From: Ypsolopha sequella
Taxonomy: Eukaryota > Arthropoda > Insecta > Lepidoptera > Ypsolophidae
Assembly: GCA_934047225.1 (NCBI GenBank)
Contig: OW203992.1
Location: forward strand, 9,289,501-9,353,500
Direction of reading: 5' to 3'
Length of the DNA stretch: 64,000 nucleotides
Numbering within the stretch: the first letter of the stretch is position 1; every line of letters begins with the position of its first letter. Below are positions 20,961-32,943 of this stretch, piece after piece. The notes beneath the pieces are model-generated. The model was not told the DNA's origin. It saw nothing but the letters and a program-made list of their open reading frames with translations, and made no database searches. A program made the translations under genes and the position numbers.

Positions 20961-21619
20961 TCGTCACAAGTTTACAATATCGTTCACAGGCGAACGGTTT
21001 GTAGGTAATTGAGGTTCGTCTGAAGTCTGAAACTAACAAAATCGTGACGTATTCAACCAAATTATTCAGTTATCTTTTATAGTCCCTAGAAGTTTTCTTT
21101 TGTGGTTCTTTGCAGGTATCCGTGGAGAAACTCGCATCATTAACTACTCTACCCGTAGTTCATCTGATAGAATAGTAGTTAACAGCACGGTATGCGAAAA
21201 AGCGGGTTATTAAAGGTTGACAGCGAAGGCCGTCAGTTCCGCGTGGTGTCGCAACTCGCAAGCGGCGCAGGCGCAGCGCGCGGGCCGCTCACCTCGCCGT
21301 CTGCGGGTCACGCTCGCCGTCGATTCCTTTCTAATACTTTCTATATCTTGCACATTCATTACACTTCTTACCTTCCTCCATTCTCAAGCGGTTATCAAAT
21401 TACATCGCAAGTTTGCGAGCCCTCGAATACTTAGAGGAGTGCGAGAGGCGGATGCGGCCCCTCTCTCTATGCGCAGCGAGACCGCGGTCCAGTTATCTAC
21501 CGCGCTGCACTACGCATGCATTCTACATCAACATTCCATTTGAGATGCGTCATCGACGACTGAGCGGCCGAGCTACCGACGACCAAAGATTTCAAAAGTA
21601 AAGATAAGCCCTTACCGTA
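20961..21619. other. No confirmed gene; GC-rich block 21225-21330
   Basis: A good acceptor (TTTTGTGGTTCTTTGCAG) ends at about 21116. A GC-rich stretch follows at 21225-21330, encoding Ala/Gly/Arg-rich peptides. No domain or donor pair supports an exon, so no call is made. Confidence 0.25.
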
Positions 21620-21935
21620 GTATCTTCTTCTTCTTCTTCGTGTGGAAACTAAATTAAATTAAATCTTTCCAGTAAGTAGCTACTGTAATAGCTTTGTCAT
21701 TAGCCTGCATCAGGTCTAAGTGAGTCCAGGAAGCCGGACACAGTGTGCACGACATGAGATGGTCTGTCGTTTGTGGAACACCGCATAGACAGTTTATGCT
21801 AGCATTTTCGGCGGAAATTCCCCAGCGTTTAAGGTTATCCTTGGACCTTCCGACACGAGCTCTAAGACGATTCAAGGATTTCCATACTAACCATTTCTGT
21901 AGTATGACAGCCCCAAAATGTTTTCACCTTTAAAT
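21620..21935 (-). pseudogene. 3' end of a Jockey-like LINE ORF2 with CCHC knuckle
   Basis: A minus-strand frame from about 21933 to a stop at 21654 reads FGAVILQKWLVWKSLNRLRA, later GRSKDNLKRWG, then CLCGVPQTTDHLMSCTLCP. The C-x-C-G...Q-T-x-x-H-L-x-x-C-x-x-CP pattern is the C-terminal zinc knuckle of Jockey/R1-type ORF2 proteins, after the RNase-H-like helix region. A short 3' tail follows, ending in a GAA repeat (plus-strand CTTCTTCTTCTTC at about 21625). Only this end is present, so it is a 5'-truncated copy. Confidence 0.8.
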
Positions 21936-24125
21936 GGGTGACGCTCACACGTTTGGAATCAGTGCTCACACAGTGATAGTTGGACGCCTTAAGTGCACTT
22001 AATGTTTTAAATTTTTACGACTTTAGTAGTCTGATCAGTTTGCTGACCGTAGGTAGACAGATGCGCACTCATATTGTGTGCGCGTCGGCATTATGTTAAC
22101 GCACACATTCAAAAACAATGCAATAGATTTTAGGTGCCAGGGCCATCTAAACTTTTGAAATCTTTGCCGACGACATCGACAGTGTGGTTATCTATCTTAC
22201 TAACTTTGTCAAATGGCATCGCAAAGAGTAGGTTTTCCTCATTTTAAATTATAGTCGATGGTACCGTTTTGGAAAACATCGATGTTAAGAAATTGAAAGT
22301 TAGTATTGCACAACAGTACCTATTGTCTTCGGGAGTGGTGTATAATTCATCCGCAGTTCTCGGGCTATACGAACTACCGTCGACGGACGGACACTTTAAT
22401 TAAAGTCGATGACGATATAAATCCTATGCCTCGTCGGCATCGTCGTCGGTTGCCAGTTAGAAAGTCTGCATGATGCAACAATGCACCGCGCCGGTCTCGA
22501 GGCTGCCTTGCTCCGGATCGTGACCGATCTGTCTATCTATCCCTCCCTACCCTCGCCTCGCTTCTACTTTCTGAACTCTCATTCGATTATCATTTGAGAT
22601 TGTTCCTTAATTGCCGTTTCAGACTTGAGATTCCCGTTTCGATAATGTTCTTTTTAATTTTTGCCAACCAGTTACACGCAATCAGATCAGATAAGTTTCT
22701 AATGTTCTTTATGCCTCGCTGCGATATGTCTATCCATTACAGCGTGCGTTTGGTGATGTAAGGAGATGTTAGGAACAGTGCTACAAAACAACCACACAAT
22801 CTAATGCGGTTAGTAGGCAAAGCGGATTGTTTAGTTCACCCTATCGATCCATTCATACAGAACACAACTTCCGGGGTCAAGCTCTAGCAAATCAAACAGG
22901 TGGCGCCCGATCAGGGACTTACGCTAACAACCTTTATTATGCTAATTCCACTTGACTTGCACTTATAATGTTACTCGCCAGCTTCTAATTTAGAATGGAA
23001 ACAATAAAATATTTCCAAATTTACTTATTTACATCTATAATAAACTTCCAGACCAACTCAAAACATGTCAAAAATATTTAGCAGTTCAAAAACAAGTTGA
23101 AAGAATTGGTGATAGATAAAGTTATTTAATTTTTTATTTAGTTATATGCATAAGCGTACAAATGAGGCGACAATTATTTTTGTTCGGCATCAAAATCTGA
23201 CCATCTTCGCTTAAAAAAGGATTTTAGGAAATTCCACGGGATCGAAAAAAACGCAAGCAACGCCCGCCAGTTTAATCGATAAAAACAATAATATCACATT
23301 GTTATTCATTCATTTCTTAGTAAAATTACATTTTTAATCTAAATTAAAATTAAATGCAATAGAATAGTAGTAAACAAAAGCACATTCGATTGAATGTTCT
23401 TGGTGGAATATCATTTTCAATAAAGTATACACAAAGTCCTGTTACTTTTATTCCACAAATTTGAAACCGGTCTCTTAAAGCACAAAAATAAATATTAGTG
23501 GCATAAAAGTACAGGAATTTGTGTATAATTTATTGAAAAGCACATTGTGTAATGTAAGATCGGTTATTATGGTTATTAGTTAAGTAAGAGAGCTCATTGC
23601 TATCAAAATGCATGTCGAAATTTGTAATGCTTTGCCAGAGCATAGCATTTAGAGCCTGGGCTCCGTATGTTGCATGCATCCAACATATGAGTGTCAAAGT
23701 CTTGCTTGAGCCGTTGTTGTGCGGCTTATGGCGCGCTTGTGTTTGGGTTCCGCTTATCTTGACTCATAGATAATGTCGCAAAACGTACTGCCCCACTATT
23801 ATGTATCTTTGGTTGCCAACTGGACTGTGCGCCTATCATCAAAAACATAGATAAAAACTGAACTTTCAAAATTGCTTTTAGTGGGTATTGAACTATTTAC
23901 GAACCGTGTCGTCACTTCAAGTGCGAACATATCCTTATATAATCAGAATTCGATAGTATATCTATGTTTTTGGTGATAGGCGGCACCTAGTCCAGTAGGT
24001 AATTAATACTTACTTAATAGGTCCGCTGGGTCTAGTAAAAACACGTTTTTCTGACATTCGAAAAACTGTAATACATCTCCATAATTTGCACCGAATACAA
24101 TACTAAAGAAATGAAATAAGAAACC
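21936..24125. other. No gene recognised
   Basis: Mostly AT-rich, with GC-rich segments at about 22380-22560. Two inverted related stretches lie at about 23400-23530 (ATTCAATCGA-type and TTTATTGAAAA flanks around AAAGTCCTGTTACTTTTATTCC and its complement). No coding features. Confidence 0.3.
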
Positions 24126-24745
24126 AGCCAAGTGCGTGTAGGGTTCCGTAGTTACCCATCACAATATACGGACTTAGAAGGGGGTTTTTTGTTCGATGCT
24201 ATGAACATATTAATTGAGTTCACGGTTTAATGGCTAATAAGTAATGTTTTAAAATAGGACGATGGCAACTGAATAATTTTTTAGAAGTTGGTCGCCTATT
24301 ACTCGGTACCTAACTTGTGAAGCCTACGTTAGCTGTGATAGTTTTCCTTTTAACTTCGTTATGTCTACTACTGACGTGAACTTTTTCACATATCCAAAAA
24401 CAAATCCAACAAAAATTAGTGCTTTAAAGCTTAATATTTCACAAACTGATCCCTGAATCGAAAAATGGTTTTCACACAACCGCAATATTTTTGAACGATC
24501 TATCCAACGACACCCCACACCATGGGATAGAGAAGAAAAAAAAATCATCCCCGCTAGGTGTAGAAGTTAAACAAAAAATTTTTTTTACTGATTTTATTTT
24601 GTTAGATTGTCGATGTCGGCGTGATTAATATGTATACCCATGCTAAATTACAGCTTTCTGGCACTTAGAGTCTCTTAAGCCGCATGTCCGCATACAGACA
24701 GACGGACATGGCGAAACTATTAGGGTTGTTGACTACGGAAATCTG
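24126..24745 (+). repeat. Diverged long copy of the GGGTTCCGTA repeat
   Basis: Starts CCAGCCAAGTGCGTGTAGGG then TTCCGTAG, and ends GACAGACGGACATGGCGAAA...GGGTTGTTGACTACGGAA. This matches the ends of the family copy at 27584-27869, with a longer AT-rich middle. Confidence 0.5.
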
Positions 24746-25851
24746 AAAAAGATTTCAACAAGGAACAATTAGTTCCTTAAAACGATTCCAGAAAAGATTT
24801 GACTGTCCAGACTGGATGATTTTGTTGCAGTAATAGAATAAAATATAGTTTTATAATCTGGCTACCCAAAGTTACAAAAAAAACTAGGTAATAACACCAG
24901 ATTTATTTTTTATAACATCAGAGCACAGTGTAAACAAAACCAGTAGGACAATTTTTTTCCTTATATTTTAAATAACACTATATATATTTTTCATAATTTT
25001 TCAACATCAAATTTAAGAGAAATTTCGTTATCAGTAAGGGTAATTTTCAGATGACGCTGCAACAGGCGCCTTAAACACTGTGCTACGGGGCCTGAATATC
25101 TCATTGTTCGTGGTTTTCTTGCGAAGCAAAGAAGGCATCTTCGTTTTCGAAAGCCTCTGTAGGTAGTTTGGCCTAAAGTGAGTGGCCTAAAGTATTTGCA
25201 ACCAAGCATTAAAGGAGGCTATGAACCAGGCCATAAAAATAGCAAAATAATAATAACTGTAAAATAATGTTGAAAATTGTTGTCAGTTCTATTCTACATC
25301 AATAATCCTTTAAACTGTAAGTTAGACTTATTTCGTCTGTCATGTTTCGATGTGATGGTCGCAAAATTAGTCTCTCTCGTTCGAACCAAAATGGGTTTCC
25401 TTGGCAAACTTGGCATTATCGAAAGGTACATTCGCCTGCGGTTTTTACCAGTATTGGATAGGTTGTCAATACAGATACCTATTCTGTCTTTTGGACATGG
25501 TTGGCTATGGTTGTTATAGTAGTAGTGACTTGTACACTAGAAAAAAGTGCGTGTGCGTGCACGCACTAACCATAGCCAAACGGTCTTCGTGAGTAGAATA
25601 TCTGTATCATGACTTCCCGTCGAACAATTTTGTCTGCATTTCTCTGAAGCTGATGAGGTCACTTTCTGAGAATCAGATTCTCGAGACGCGTTGTTCGAAG
25701 TGTTTATTTATTCATGTCTTGATTGCGTCAAGATATTCTTATCAAAAATTCGTTTAGATATTATTGTGGGTTTGTACCATAGTGACTCATATAAAATATA
25801 TTGTCTAAATGGTTCTTACCAGTTTTTTAATGTAACTGTGGTCTCCTGTAC
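24746..25851. other. No gene; scattered MITE fragments
   Basis: Includes the detached MITE end at 25070-25094 (see 1498-1647) and an imperfect inverted pair around 25460-25610 (GGCTATGGTT / AACCATAGCC). Nothing else recognised. Confidence 0.35.
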
Positions 25852-26067
25852 CACAAAATAGATAATTAGATACTACCAGAAGGCCGACTCGACGACGGAG
25901 CGAAAACAGACGCATATATGCATAGACGCGTATGATGATCTCGGCAGAATTTCGTATTGGCATTCGACCGACTTCATCCGAGATCGTCGTACGTACGCGT
26001 CTATGTGTGCGTGCGCCTGTTTTCGCTAGTTATGCGGAGTAAACATTCTGTAAGTGGTTATTTTGTG
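25852..26067 (-). mobile_element. MITE with 7-bp TSD CCTGTAC (CACAAAATA family), copy 1
   Basis: Ends CACAAAATA and TATTTTGTG. Near-complete self-complementarity (GAGCGAAAACAGACGC...GCGTATGATGATCTCGG against CCGAGATCGTCGTACGTACG...GCCTGTTTTCGCT). An exact 7-bp direct repeat CCTGTAC lies at 25845-25851 and 26068-26074. Inverted relative to copies at 44006-44218 and 58699-60204. 216 bp, non-coding. Confidence 0.9.
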
Positions 26068-26479
26068 CCTGTACTGTTGGACTGTCTGCATAAATTGTCT
26101 TTATTCGGCACTAAATCAAACAGTTCGTCCACTCGGTCCGCATTAGAACTGGTTTATTGACATTCAGTCCAGACGACCAAATGAATCTTAATTATGGACG
26201 CTGAGGCGGCACGCCGAATATAAGTATTTGACATTTTCCAACTACCGCATTCGCATATATGAATGCTGATTGGCGGACAAAGGATACTAAATAAAATGTA
26301 GGTTCGTTGGATTTCAAGTCTAATGCTCATACTAATGTTGAAGTTCGTTATTAACGTCACAACGTTCATCTGATCTGATGAATAAAACAGAAGGCGATTT
26401 AGCCATGTGATAATTTCAAATGATCTTCAGCATCGATGTGAAGTGGGCAAACGTCTATATTTCTTATCTACTCCCACAG

Positions 26480-26640
26480 GTAATTATAACATCAAAAACG
26501 GTGACAGATGTGTCAAAAGTGACAGAAATTAAAGAATTAAAAAATGTGTGAAACAAAAGTGATAGATAGATGTCATGTCAAAAATGATGTACAAAAATAT
26601 GACAAAAGTGACAAATGTGTCAAAAGTGACAGATATGTGA
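26480..26640. repeat. Irregular TGACA-rich repeat
   Basis: Repeated GTGACAGATGTGTCAAAAGT-like motifs with variable spacing for about 160 bases. Looks like decayed tandem repeats; no function suggested. Confidence 0.55.
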
Positions 26641-26760
26641 ACAGTGACAGATTTATTTATTTATTTGGTCTACCAACAGATGATACACTTTACAACATAC
26701 AATTAATCTAGCGTACAGTAGGAATAGAGTGTAACTCCAATAACAGGTAAACACTACATG
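26641..26760 (-). repeat. LINE-type 3' tail, minus orientation
   Basis: The minus strand ends GGTAGACCAAATAAATAAAT, with the ATAA repeats that close moth non-LTR elements. GTGACAG lies on its left, from the adjoining repeat. No coding part. Confidence 0.4.
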
Positions 26761-27583
26761 GAATAAAAATGAGAGGAGTGACGTGTGACGCCAGTTGGCG
26801 GAAGCAGATCTCAAAAGTGTCCCGTGAACCGTTTTGTAATTGCATAAATCTGAAACGAAGAAATAATAATTCGTGAAATTTTGGTATAGTACTTATAGCT
26901 GGTCAGTTTGGTCAGCTGGTTAGTTTCACGCAATTACCTAGAGCTGTTCTTCATTGTCGCCTCGGTCCTTAGAGACGGGCTAATGGATGGCCCAACCAAC
27001 CCAGTCTTTTATGTTAGCGTTTGTCCTAACTGCCGCGACGCGACGATTGCTCTATCGGGAGCCATTAAAGTTGATGTAAAACATGCAATCAGGGGCAAAT
27101 TGATTTGATTGCATTCCATTGTAACGCTATTTGGTGTTTTTATCCAATGTGAACGAATCGGTGGCTTTCTCTGCAAATGTTATTCGTGTGGGTGGGATAG
27201 TAGAGGCTCGAGCCCAATTATCTGAGATGCTATAGTGTACATGTGTGAGTGTGTGTGCTGTTGTAGAAAAATGTGATTGCGCACCGTGTTTCGGTTTGCT
27301 GATGCAGACGCGATTTTGTGCAGAACGGAGGGACGAAGCTGTGTCATTATTTAGCAATGATTTTCTGTTAATTTGACACATCTTACGCAAGCGAGTAACT
27401 GTTGTTCTATGGCATCGAAGAGGTTAATGCTCTGATATTTGGAACAATAGTACTATGATATCTACGGGTTATAATGTTACTAAAAAAGCCATCACGGCCT
27501 AGGACGGGCGGGCGCCATGAAAGAAGCGTTTGTGAAACAATAAATCTAAAAGCTCGACCAGTGCCTCCTTGCACAGGTAATAA
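26761..27583. other. No gene recognised
   Basis: Short frames on both strands (for example 27127-27390 minus, 87 codons) show no domain. Unique-looking sequence of moderate GC content. Confidence 0.3.
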
Positions 27584-27869
27584 AAAACCGGCCAAGCACG
27601 AGTCGGACTCGCGCGCGAAGGGTTCCGTACCATTATCTATAAAAACGGCAAAAAAAACATGTCTGTTGTATAGGAGCCCCCTTAAATATTTATTTTGTTC
27701 TGTTTTTTAGTATTGTTGTTATAGCAGCAACAGATATACATCATCTGTGAAAATTTCAACTGTCTAACTATCACGGTTCATGAGATACAGCCTGGTGACA
27801 GACGGACAGACAGACAGACGGACAGCGGAGTCTTAGTAATAGGGTCCTGTTGGTACGGAACCCTAAAAA
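27584..27869 (+). repeat. Lepidopteran GGGTTCCGTAC interspersed repeat, fullest copy
   Basis: Begins AAAACCGGCCAAGCACGAGT and GGGTTCCGTACC, and ends GGTACGGAACCCTAAAAA, with a GACGGACAGACAGACAG tract and TTCATGAGATACAGCC. The GGGTTCCGTAC/GTACGGAACCC pair is an inverted repeat. This repeat is, from general knowledge, very common in moths and butterflies; its class is debated. Fragments here lie at 8190, 24126, 36638, 47748 and 60590. Confidence 0.8.
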
Positions 27870-28182
27870 GTGAGTGAAATCCGTTTTTTAAAATATCGAA
27901 AATTGTTTATAATCCATGCAAATTACGAAAAACTCGTATGAAATGGACCTAAAACTATGAAGTCGATGACCGGGATTATTTTGCTTCGTGATCTTCATTA
28001 TAATCGCATTACTTTCCGTGGGAGTTGCACCTGCTGCGCGCGTCTTCATTTAGACTGGATGGATATAAATAAACATACCTACTTGTACTTACTGTACATT
28101 AATATCAATGAATTCACCAGTTTCCACATTTATATTGCCCGGGAAATCAGAGATATTTGATTTCACACACTAACCTAAAATA

Positions 28183-28612
28183 CTTTATTACAACAATTAT
28201 TTCCAGATATATTTAGACTACTTGTCGGCATCAGTGGAACTAAGTAAAATTTATATTAATCTTGAAATTTATATTATAATAATCTGTCAATCTTCCACTT
28301 CATTTTGACATTTTAATATATTAATATATTAAAATGTCAAAATGAAGTGGAAGATTGACAGACAAAAGAGAAAAAAATATATGTATTAAGTATATAGGAG
28401 CCCCCTTAAATATTTATTTTATTCTGTATTTTACTACTTAATATATACATATATTTTGAAATTTCAAAACCTACCTACTTAATATTATATATTTTTTTCT
28501 CTTTTGTCTGTCAATCATCCACTTCATTCTGATATTTTATAAATTTTACTTAGTTCCACTGATGTCGACAAGTAGTTGAAATATATCTGGAAATATTTGT
28601 TGTAATAAATTG
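28183..28612. repeat. Two-level nested palindrome with perfect 78-bp core
   Basis: The core 28284-28361 is a perfect, spacer-free palindrome (2 x 39 bases). Half of it (CTGTCAATCTTCCACTTCAT, then TTTGACATTTTA) appears a third time, slightly changed, at about 28505-28538. Outer arms 28183-28250 and 28545-28612 are also complementary (CCAGATATAT...GTGGAACTAAGTAAAATTTA). A piece identical to the inside of the repeat at 27584-27869 (AGGAGCCCCCTTAAATATTT) lies at 28397. Confidence 0.8.
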
Positions 28613-30395
28613 TTTTTATAGAAATATACACTGTAAACTGAATAAAAAACAAATAAATTCTCTAATATTAATTTATTTAACCTAAAATACATTTGATAAA
28701 AATTGCCTCCTTTTAATATTAAAAAGAAACATGAATATTCTGTACGCGTGGGTTCTTCGTTAAGCTTTTTATGTTACATTGTAGCGTTGAAAATTGTGTG
28801 GGTATCCCATCCCTTCCCACAATTCTGGAATTACCTAATTATATAATAATAAAAGCTAAACCTGGAACAACACGGAGGCGTTGTGAATTTGTAAGGTAAT
28901 AATAGTGTTATATTGTTTAAACTCTCCCTTCGTTTGGAAGTAAGGTTATTTTATCGGGTTGTTCCCAAAGGTCTATGATTCCATTGTTTCCAAAAAATGT
29001 AAGTTCATACTTTGATTACCAACGGGTCCACGACACTTAAAAAAAATATATATTTTCTTTCCCAATGGGTACATGAGATTGTTTGGTACAATCAGCAAAA
29101 AAAGTTTAGATAAGAAAGGATAAATATTTATTATAATATACACATAGCACAAGTTATTGTTCATTATTCTCAAACTCTCTTGTGTTTTTTTACTGACTGT
29201 ACTTTGGATAAATCTTGTTGACCCGTTGGGAATCCATATAAGGACTTTTATTTATCTATATGTGCTGCCACTGCGAGCCACCCTAAGTTTGTGCCCATTT
29301 GTTTGTATTTGATCTTGTGACGCAAGGAAAAACCATGATCAAAAGCTGCATAATATATGATAATAATATGCCAGCTCATGAATGAATGAGATCTTGCTTG
29401 ATTAAAGTTGCAGCTGAATCGTGTTATTATTAATTTTCACATGATGACGTCATTGCTTCATTCACGGCGCGCGGGGCGGGCGGAGGTGTTGCAGCTATCG
29501 CGTGCTTTCCATTCAGGCTACTAATTGTCCAACTCGGTCACAATGAAATGGACACAATACATGCGAGTTATCTGTATCTTAAAAAGAGATCTGGGCCGGT
29601 ATTTTCATAAAATAACGGTCATTCTGTATGTCTGATCAGATTATTGAATTTGAAGACGCAATTGCTTGGTCTGAAATGCAGTGGATATTTCCAGAGTTTA
29701 CTGGTCTGAGACAATCGTTTCGAACGGTCTATTTGATGGAAGTGTCATTGCTGTAGAGGAGCGAGGGGTGGGGGCGTAGGTGGCGGTATCGCGGCGAGCT
29801 CGGCGGAAGAGGCCCCATATCCTGCGGAAGATAAGCGCTCAGCCGACCTCATCTCCCTACGAGTGCCAATCGAGGTTTTTTTTTGGCAACTATTGCGGAA
29901 TATTCAACCAGCGAAAGGCACATCGACTGCACATCGGAATTTCGTAAACGGCTGACTAAACAACTATTACCGACCGACATCAACAAGTGCAGTCTCACGC
30001 AAAAATATTTCGAAATTAGATTTCGAAACCATTGGCATTTCTGCTAAGTAAAACAGTTTTCGAGTGCACATAATGCTAATGATATTTTTTTCGCATAACT
30101 GCCACTACATAGATGTGATTGCGTGCGCGCAGTGCTGCACATAATATATGCGACATAGTTCGTGCTCCATTTACGTTATCATGGCGGTAAAATTATACAC
30201 GTTATTTACGAGCTCTTCTAGTAGATTGCAACTTTAATACATGTATGAACTAGCATTTTGCCTGCAGTTTTTCCCGCGGGGAAATTGTGTTTGCTATTTA
30301 TTCCCTAAGGCTATTTAATTCTTAGGAAACTAAATAGTGTTTCCTATTTAATAGAACTTAGTGGAATGAAAAGTAGCCTATGTGTAGAAAAAGAT
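28613..30395. other. No gene; GC-rich blocks at 29460 and 29755-29860
   Basis: Two GC-rich, CpG-rich patches resemble promoter DNA but no exon could be joined to them. The rest is AT-rich. Confidence 0.25.
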
Positions 30396-30822
30396 TTAAG
30401 GCGATATGTAAAAGTTTTAGCGTCCCTGTTACTCCATATGCGAAAAAACCCTCAGTGCGAGAGGGACGGATTCGTGGAAAAGTAGCAAAAAGTCGGTTTT
30501 TTATTAATATAAAATGTACTAAAGTTGCCATAAAAATTTAGTTTAACCAGGTCCCAGATACCATTAAAACCCATCTAATAAAATATAATTGCAGTCCATT
30601 TGTCATTCTAAATTGTCAAACCAGGAGAATTGGTGTCGAAAATGACCTCATTTCAATAAATTCTATCGAGTCGAATTTTTTCAATCGCGTTTCTGTTTTA
30701 ACAGATCCCTAGAAAAAGATTCCAAAAATAATATACTACTTTATCAAAATAATACATTATTAGATATATGGTAGATATTATACAAGTTCTTAAAGTGTCG
30801 ATTTTTTTCCGTAGCGCCTTAA
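30396..30822 (+). repeat. TTAAGGCGATATG-family repeat, copy 3
   Basis: Both ends visible: TTAAGGCGATATG at 30396 and CGTAGCGCCTTA at about 30811-30822. Contains the family blocks CAGTGCGAGAGGGACGGATTC-like, CATCTAATAAAATATA and TCTATCGAG. The complementary ends support a TIR element. Confidence 0.65.
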
Positions 30823-30904
30823 ATAGGAAGAATTGACTCCCGTACAGAATATTGGGTTTTTGGTACAAAGCTCGGAAACTCGTCGTTCATGAAAACCATT
30901 TTGA

Positions 30905-31055
30905 GATGTTAGTTTCATAAGCAATATTTTAGAACTCATGGTCTAAAATAAAAACCTTATGATGATGAATATTTTTATGAAAAAGTTTGAACTTCCATTT
31001 GACTCCGTGTGATTTCACTTGAGAAAAGGCTGTTTAGAAATGGGCTTTCAGTTTT
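30905..31055 (-). repeat. ACAGCCATTTCTCAAGTGA repeat, copy 2
   Basis: Inverted copy of 16905-17035: GATGATGAATATTTTTATG, AACTTCCATTTG and CACTTGAGAAAAGGCTGTTT align in reverse. Confidence 0.5.
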
Positions 31056-31183
31056 CCTAACAAGTGAACTATAATATATTATACATGTAAGTCGTTGTAG
31101 TTAATGGCAACATTTTATTCCGAACACACAAATATTTTATTAATATTATTAAACCCCAAGACACATTTCATAATGGCCCGTAA

Positions 31184-31316
31184 AAATATTGTACAGTGGA
31201 GACCGCATCAAGTAAGACACATTGGACTTTGTACCTATCTTATATTCTTCTCTGTAGGGGCTAATGTCGTACTGCAAGTGTATAGCTTGATGTGGTCTCC
31301 ACTGTACCTAATATTT
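31184..31316. repeat. Hairpin element, ~30-bp arms
   Basis: AAATATTGTACAGTGGAGAC then CGCATCAAG pairs with CTTGATGTGGTCTCCACTGT then ACCTAATATTT. Arms about 30 bases with few mismatches, loop about 75. Non-coding despite a 93-codon frame running through it. Confidence 0.6.
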
Positions 31317-31537
31317 AAAAACTATCAAGGAAAACAACTTTGGACATCAATCATCGTATATAATAGAAAAAATTACTTGACGTAGTACAAATATAAATAG
31401 AACTTAATATGAAGTAATATTGTGATATTTACTCATCGAGATTTTATGCCTTTAATTTTTTACTTGCGCACTCTGACGTTTTTGAAGGATTGTGAAAATA
31501 CGCTTATTATGACATTACAATATAAGGGAGTATTGTA

Positions 31538-31696
31538 GCCGATTCTGAAGGCTTTAATTTTAGTTTTAGTGCTGTCAAAACTAAATTTTCTTCGAAACAA
31601 AATAGTCCTTACGAGTCAGGATTAGAAGCTAAATTCCTTTGGAAGATTTTAAGCTTTGACAGCACTAAAACTAAAATTAAAGCCTTCAGAATTGGC
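31538..31696. mobile_element. Hairpin MITE (GCCGATTCTGAAGGC family), copy 2
   Basis: GCCGATTCTGAAGGCTTTAA then TTTTAGTTTTAGTGCTGTC at the left, and the complement at the right ending TTGGC. Same arms as 15757-15915, different loop. Confidence 0.75.
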
Positions 31697-31799
31697 TTTA
31701 TTATACACTTACAGAGGCATTTGTGAGATTACTTAAAGACCTAAATCCTTACTGTATGCAAGGGTAAGATTTTTGCAAGTTTTTATCTTCTTTTAAAAG

Positions 31800-31915
31800 C
31801 ATTAGTAAGATCAAATCAAATCAAAATCATGTATTTGTTCAACATAGGTCATATTAGATATTACTTGATATGTCCAAGTCATGCTGCGCCTTAGTGGCAT
31901 ACAAATATTAAAGTT
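31800..31915 (-). repeat. LINE-type 3' tail, minus orientation
   Basis: The minus strand ends ACCTATGTTGAACAAATACA then TGATTTTGATTTGATTTGA. Simple TTTGA repeats end it. Typical non-LTR tail. Confidence 0.4.
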
Positions 31916-32339
31916 TAATAAAATTAATATATACACAAGAATTAAATACAAAAACTACAAATTAAAATTACAACAAACAATACACAATGCAATGCCACAG
32001 AATATCACAACATTTTCTTCATATCATAAATCGGTCGTGCGTGCTAGATCATTGAAAGATAAAAAAAAACACTTAACTTTATTTTATTTTATTTTTATTT
32101 TATATTTTTAAGAAAACTATCAACTTATAAAAAACTTAACGTATTGAGTTTGAGATAGACAATAAAAAGTTATTTAAAAGTCATTCTTCAGAACATAATA
32201 AAACAGCTGTAAGTGGGATTGTGACATTATAACATCTCTGCAGTATAATAAATAATGTAATATAATAAATATACAAAATGTTATAGTAAATATGTAATCT
32301 ATCAATGTAATAATGATATATTTAGTTTTAAGCTTTAAT
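31916..32339. other. Very AT-rich, nothing recognised
   Basis: A/T-rich sequence without features. A 76-codon frame starting at 31881 is Lys/Ile/Phe-rich, as expected by chance. Confidence 0.3.
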
Positions 32340-32445
32340 TTTGTACGCCATTAGGCAGATCATAATGGGACATGACAAAAATTGTAATATCATTCTTACC
32401 TATGTATCGACAAATAAAGAATTTTGTTTGATTGGTTGATTGCGA
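32340..32445 (+). repeat. LINE 3' end, plus orientation
   Basis: TTGTACGCCATTAGGCAGAT, ATAATGGGACATGAC and GACAAATAAAGAATTTTG followed by TTTGATTGGTTG form a typical tail, similar in plan to 37115-37225. Confidence 0.5.
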
Positions 32446-32760
32446 ATACACTTACAAAGTACGCCCATTCCTACCCTTACAAACGTTTGAAAAAGTACTG
32501 TAAGGATACTATTTGTATATTTTTAAGGCAAATTTTTGCTAGTTGATGTATTATCTTTTATTGCTCTGAAAGGTAGATGCACCCCCCCTGACAGTAATCT
32601 GCCAGCGCGGCAGCGCCCATGCTCATATTGCTCATGCTCAGCTTCCATTGGACACAGCGTAAATAATGAAATAATGTACATTGTAAATTTTTTTAAAAAT
32701 CTTATTTAAAAACGAAACATATACGTTGAACTTTATTTTAGCGTTTAAAAATAAATAAAA

Positions 32761-32895
32761 TATATCGTCACGACATGAATCCCCGAGGGGGTGTCAGAGG
32801 ACTCAGAGGTGTTCCGAGTGTGAACTGTAAAATGCAAGTCACAGTCCACACTCGGTACACCCGCGTTTCACCGACGATTATTACATCCCAACGTG
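32761..32895 (+). repeat. TCGTCACGAT hairpin repeat, copy 2
   Basis: Aligns with 2039-2172. Carries a 9-base internal duplication (CAGAGGACTCAGAGG). The inner stem GAGTGTGAACTGT pairs with ACAGTCCACACTC. Confidence 0.7.
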
Positions 32896-32943
32896 ATGGA
32901 TTGTGAGCCCTATCACCGTATTTTAGTGTTTGTTTGGGTTTTT

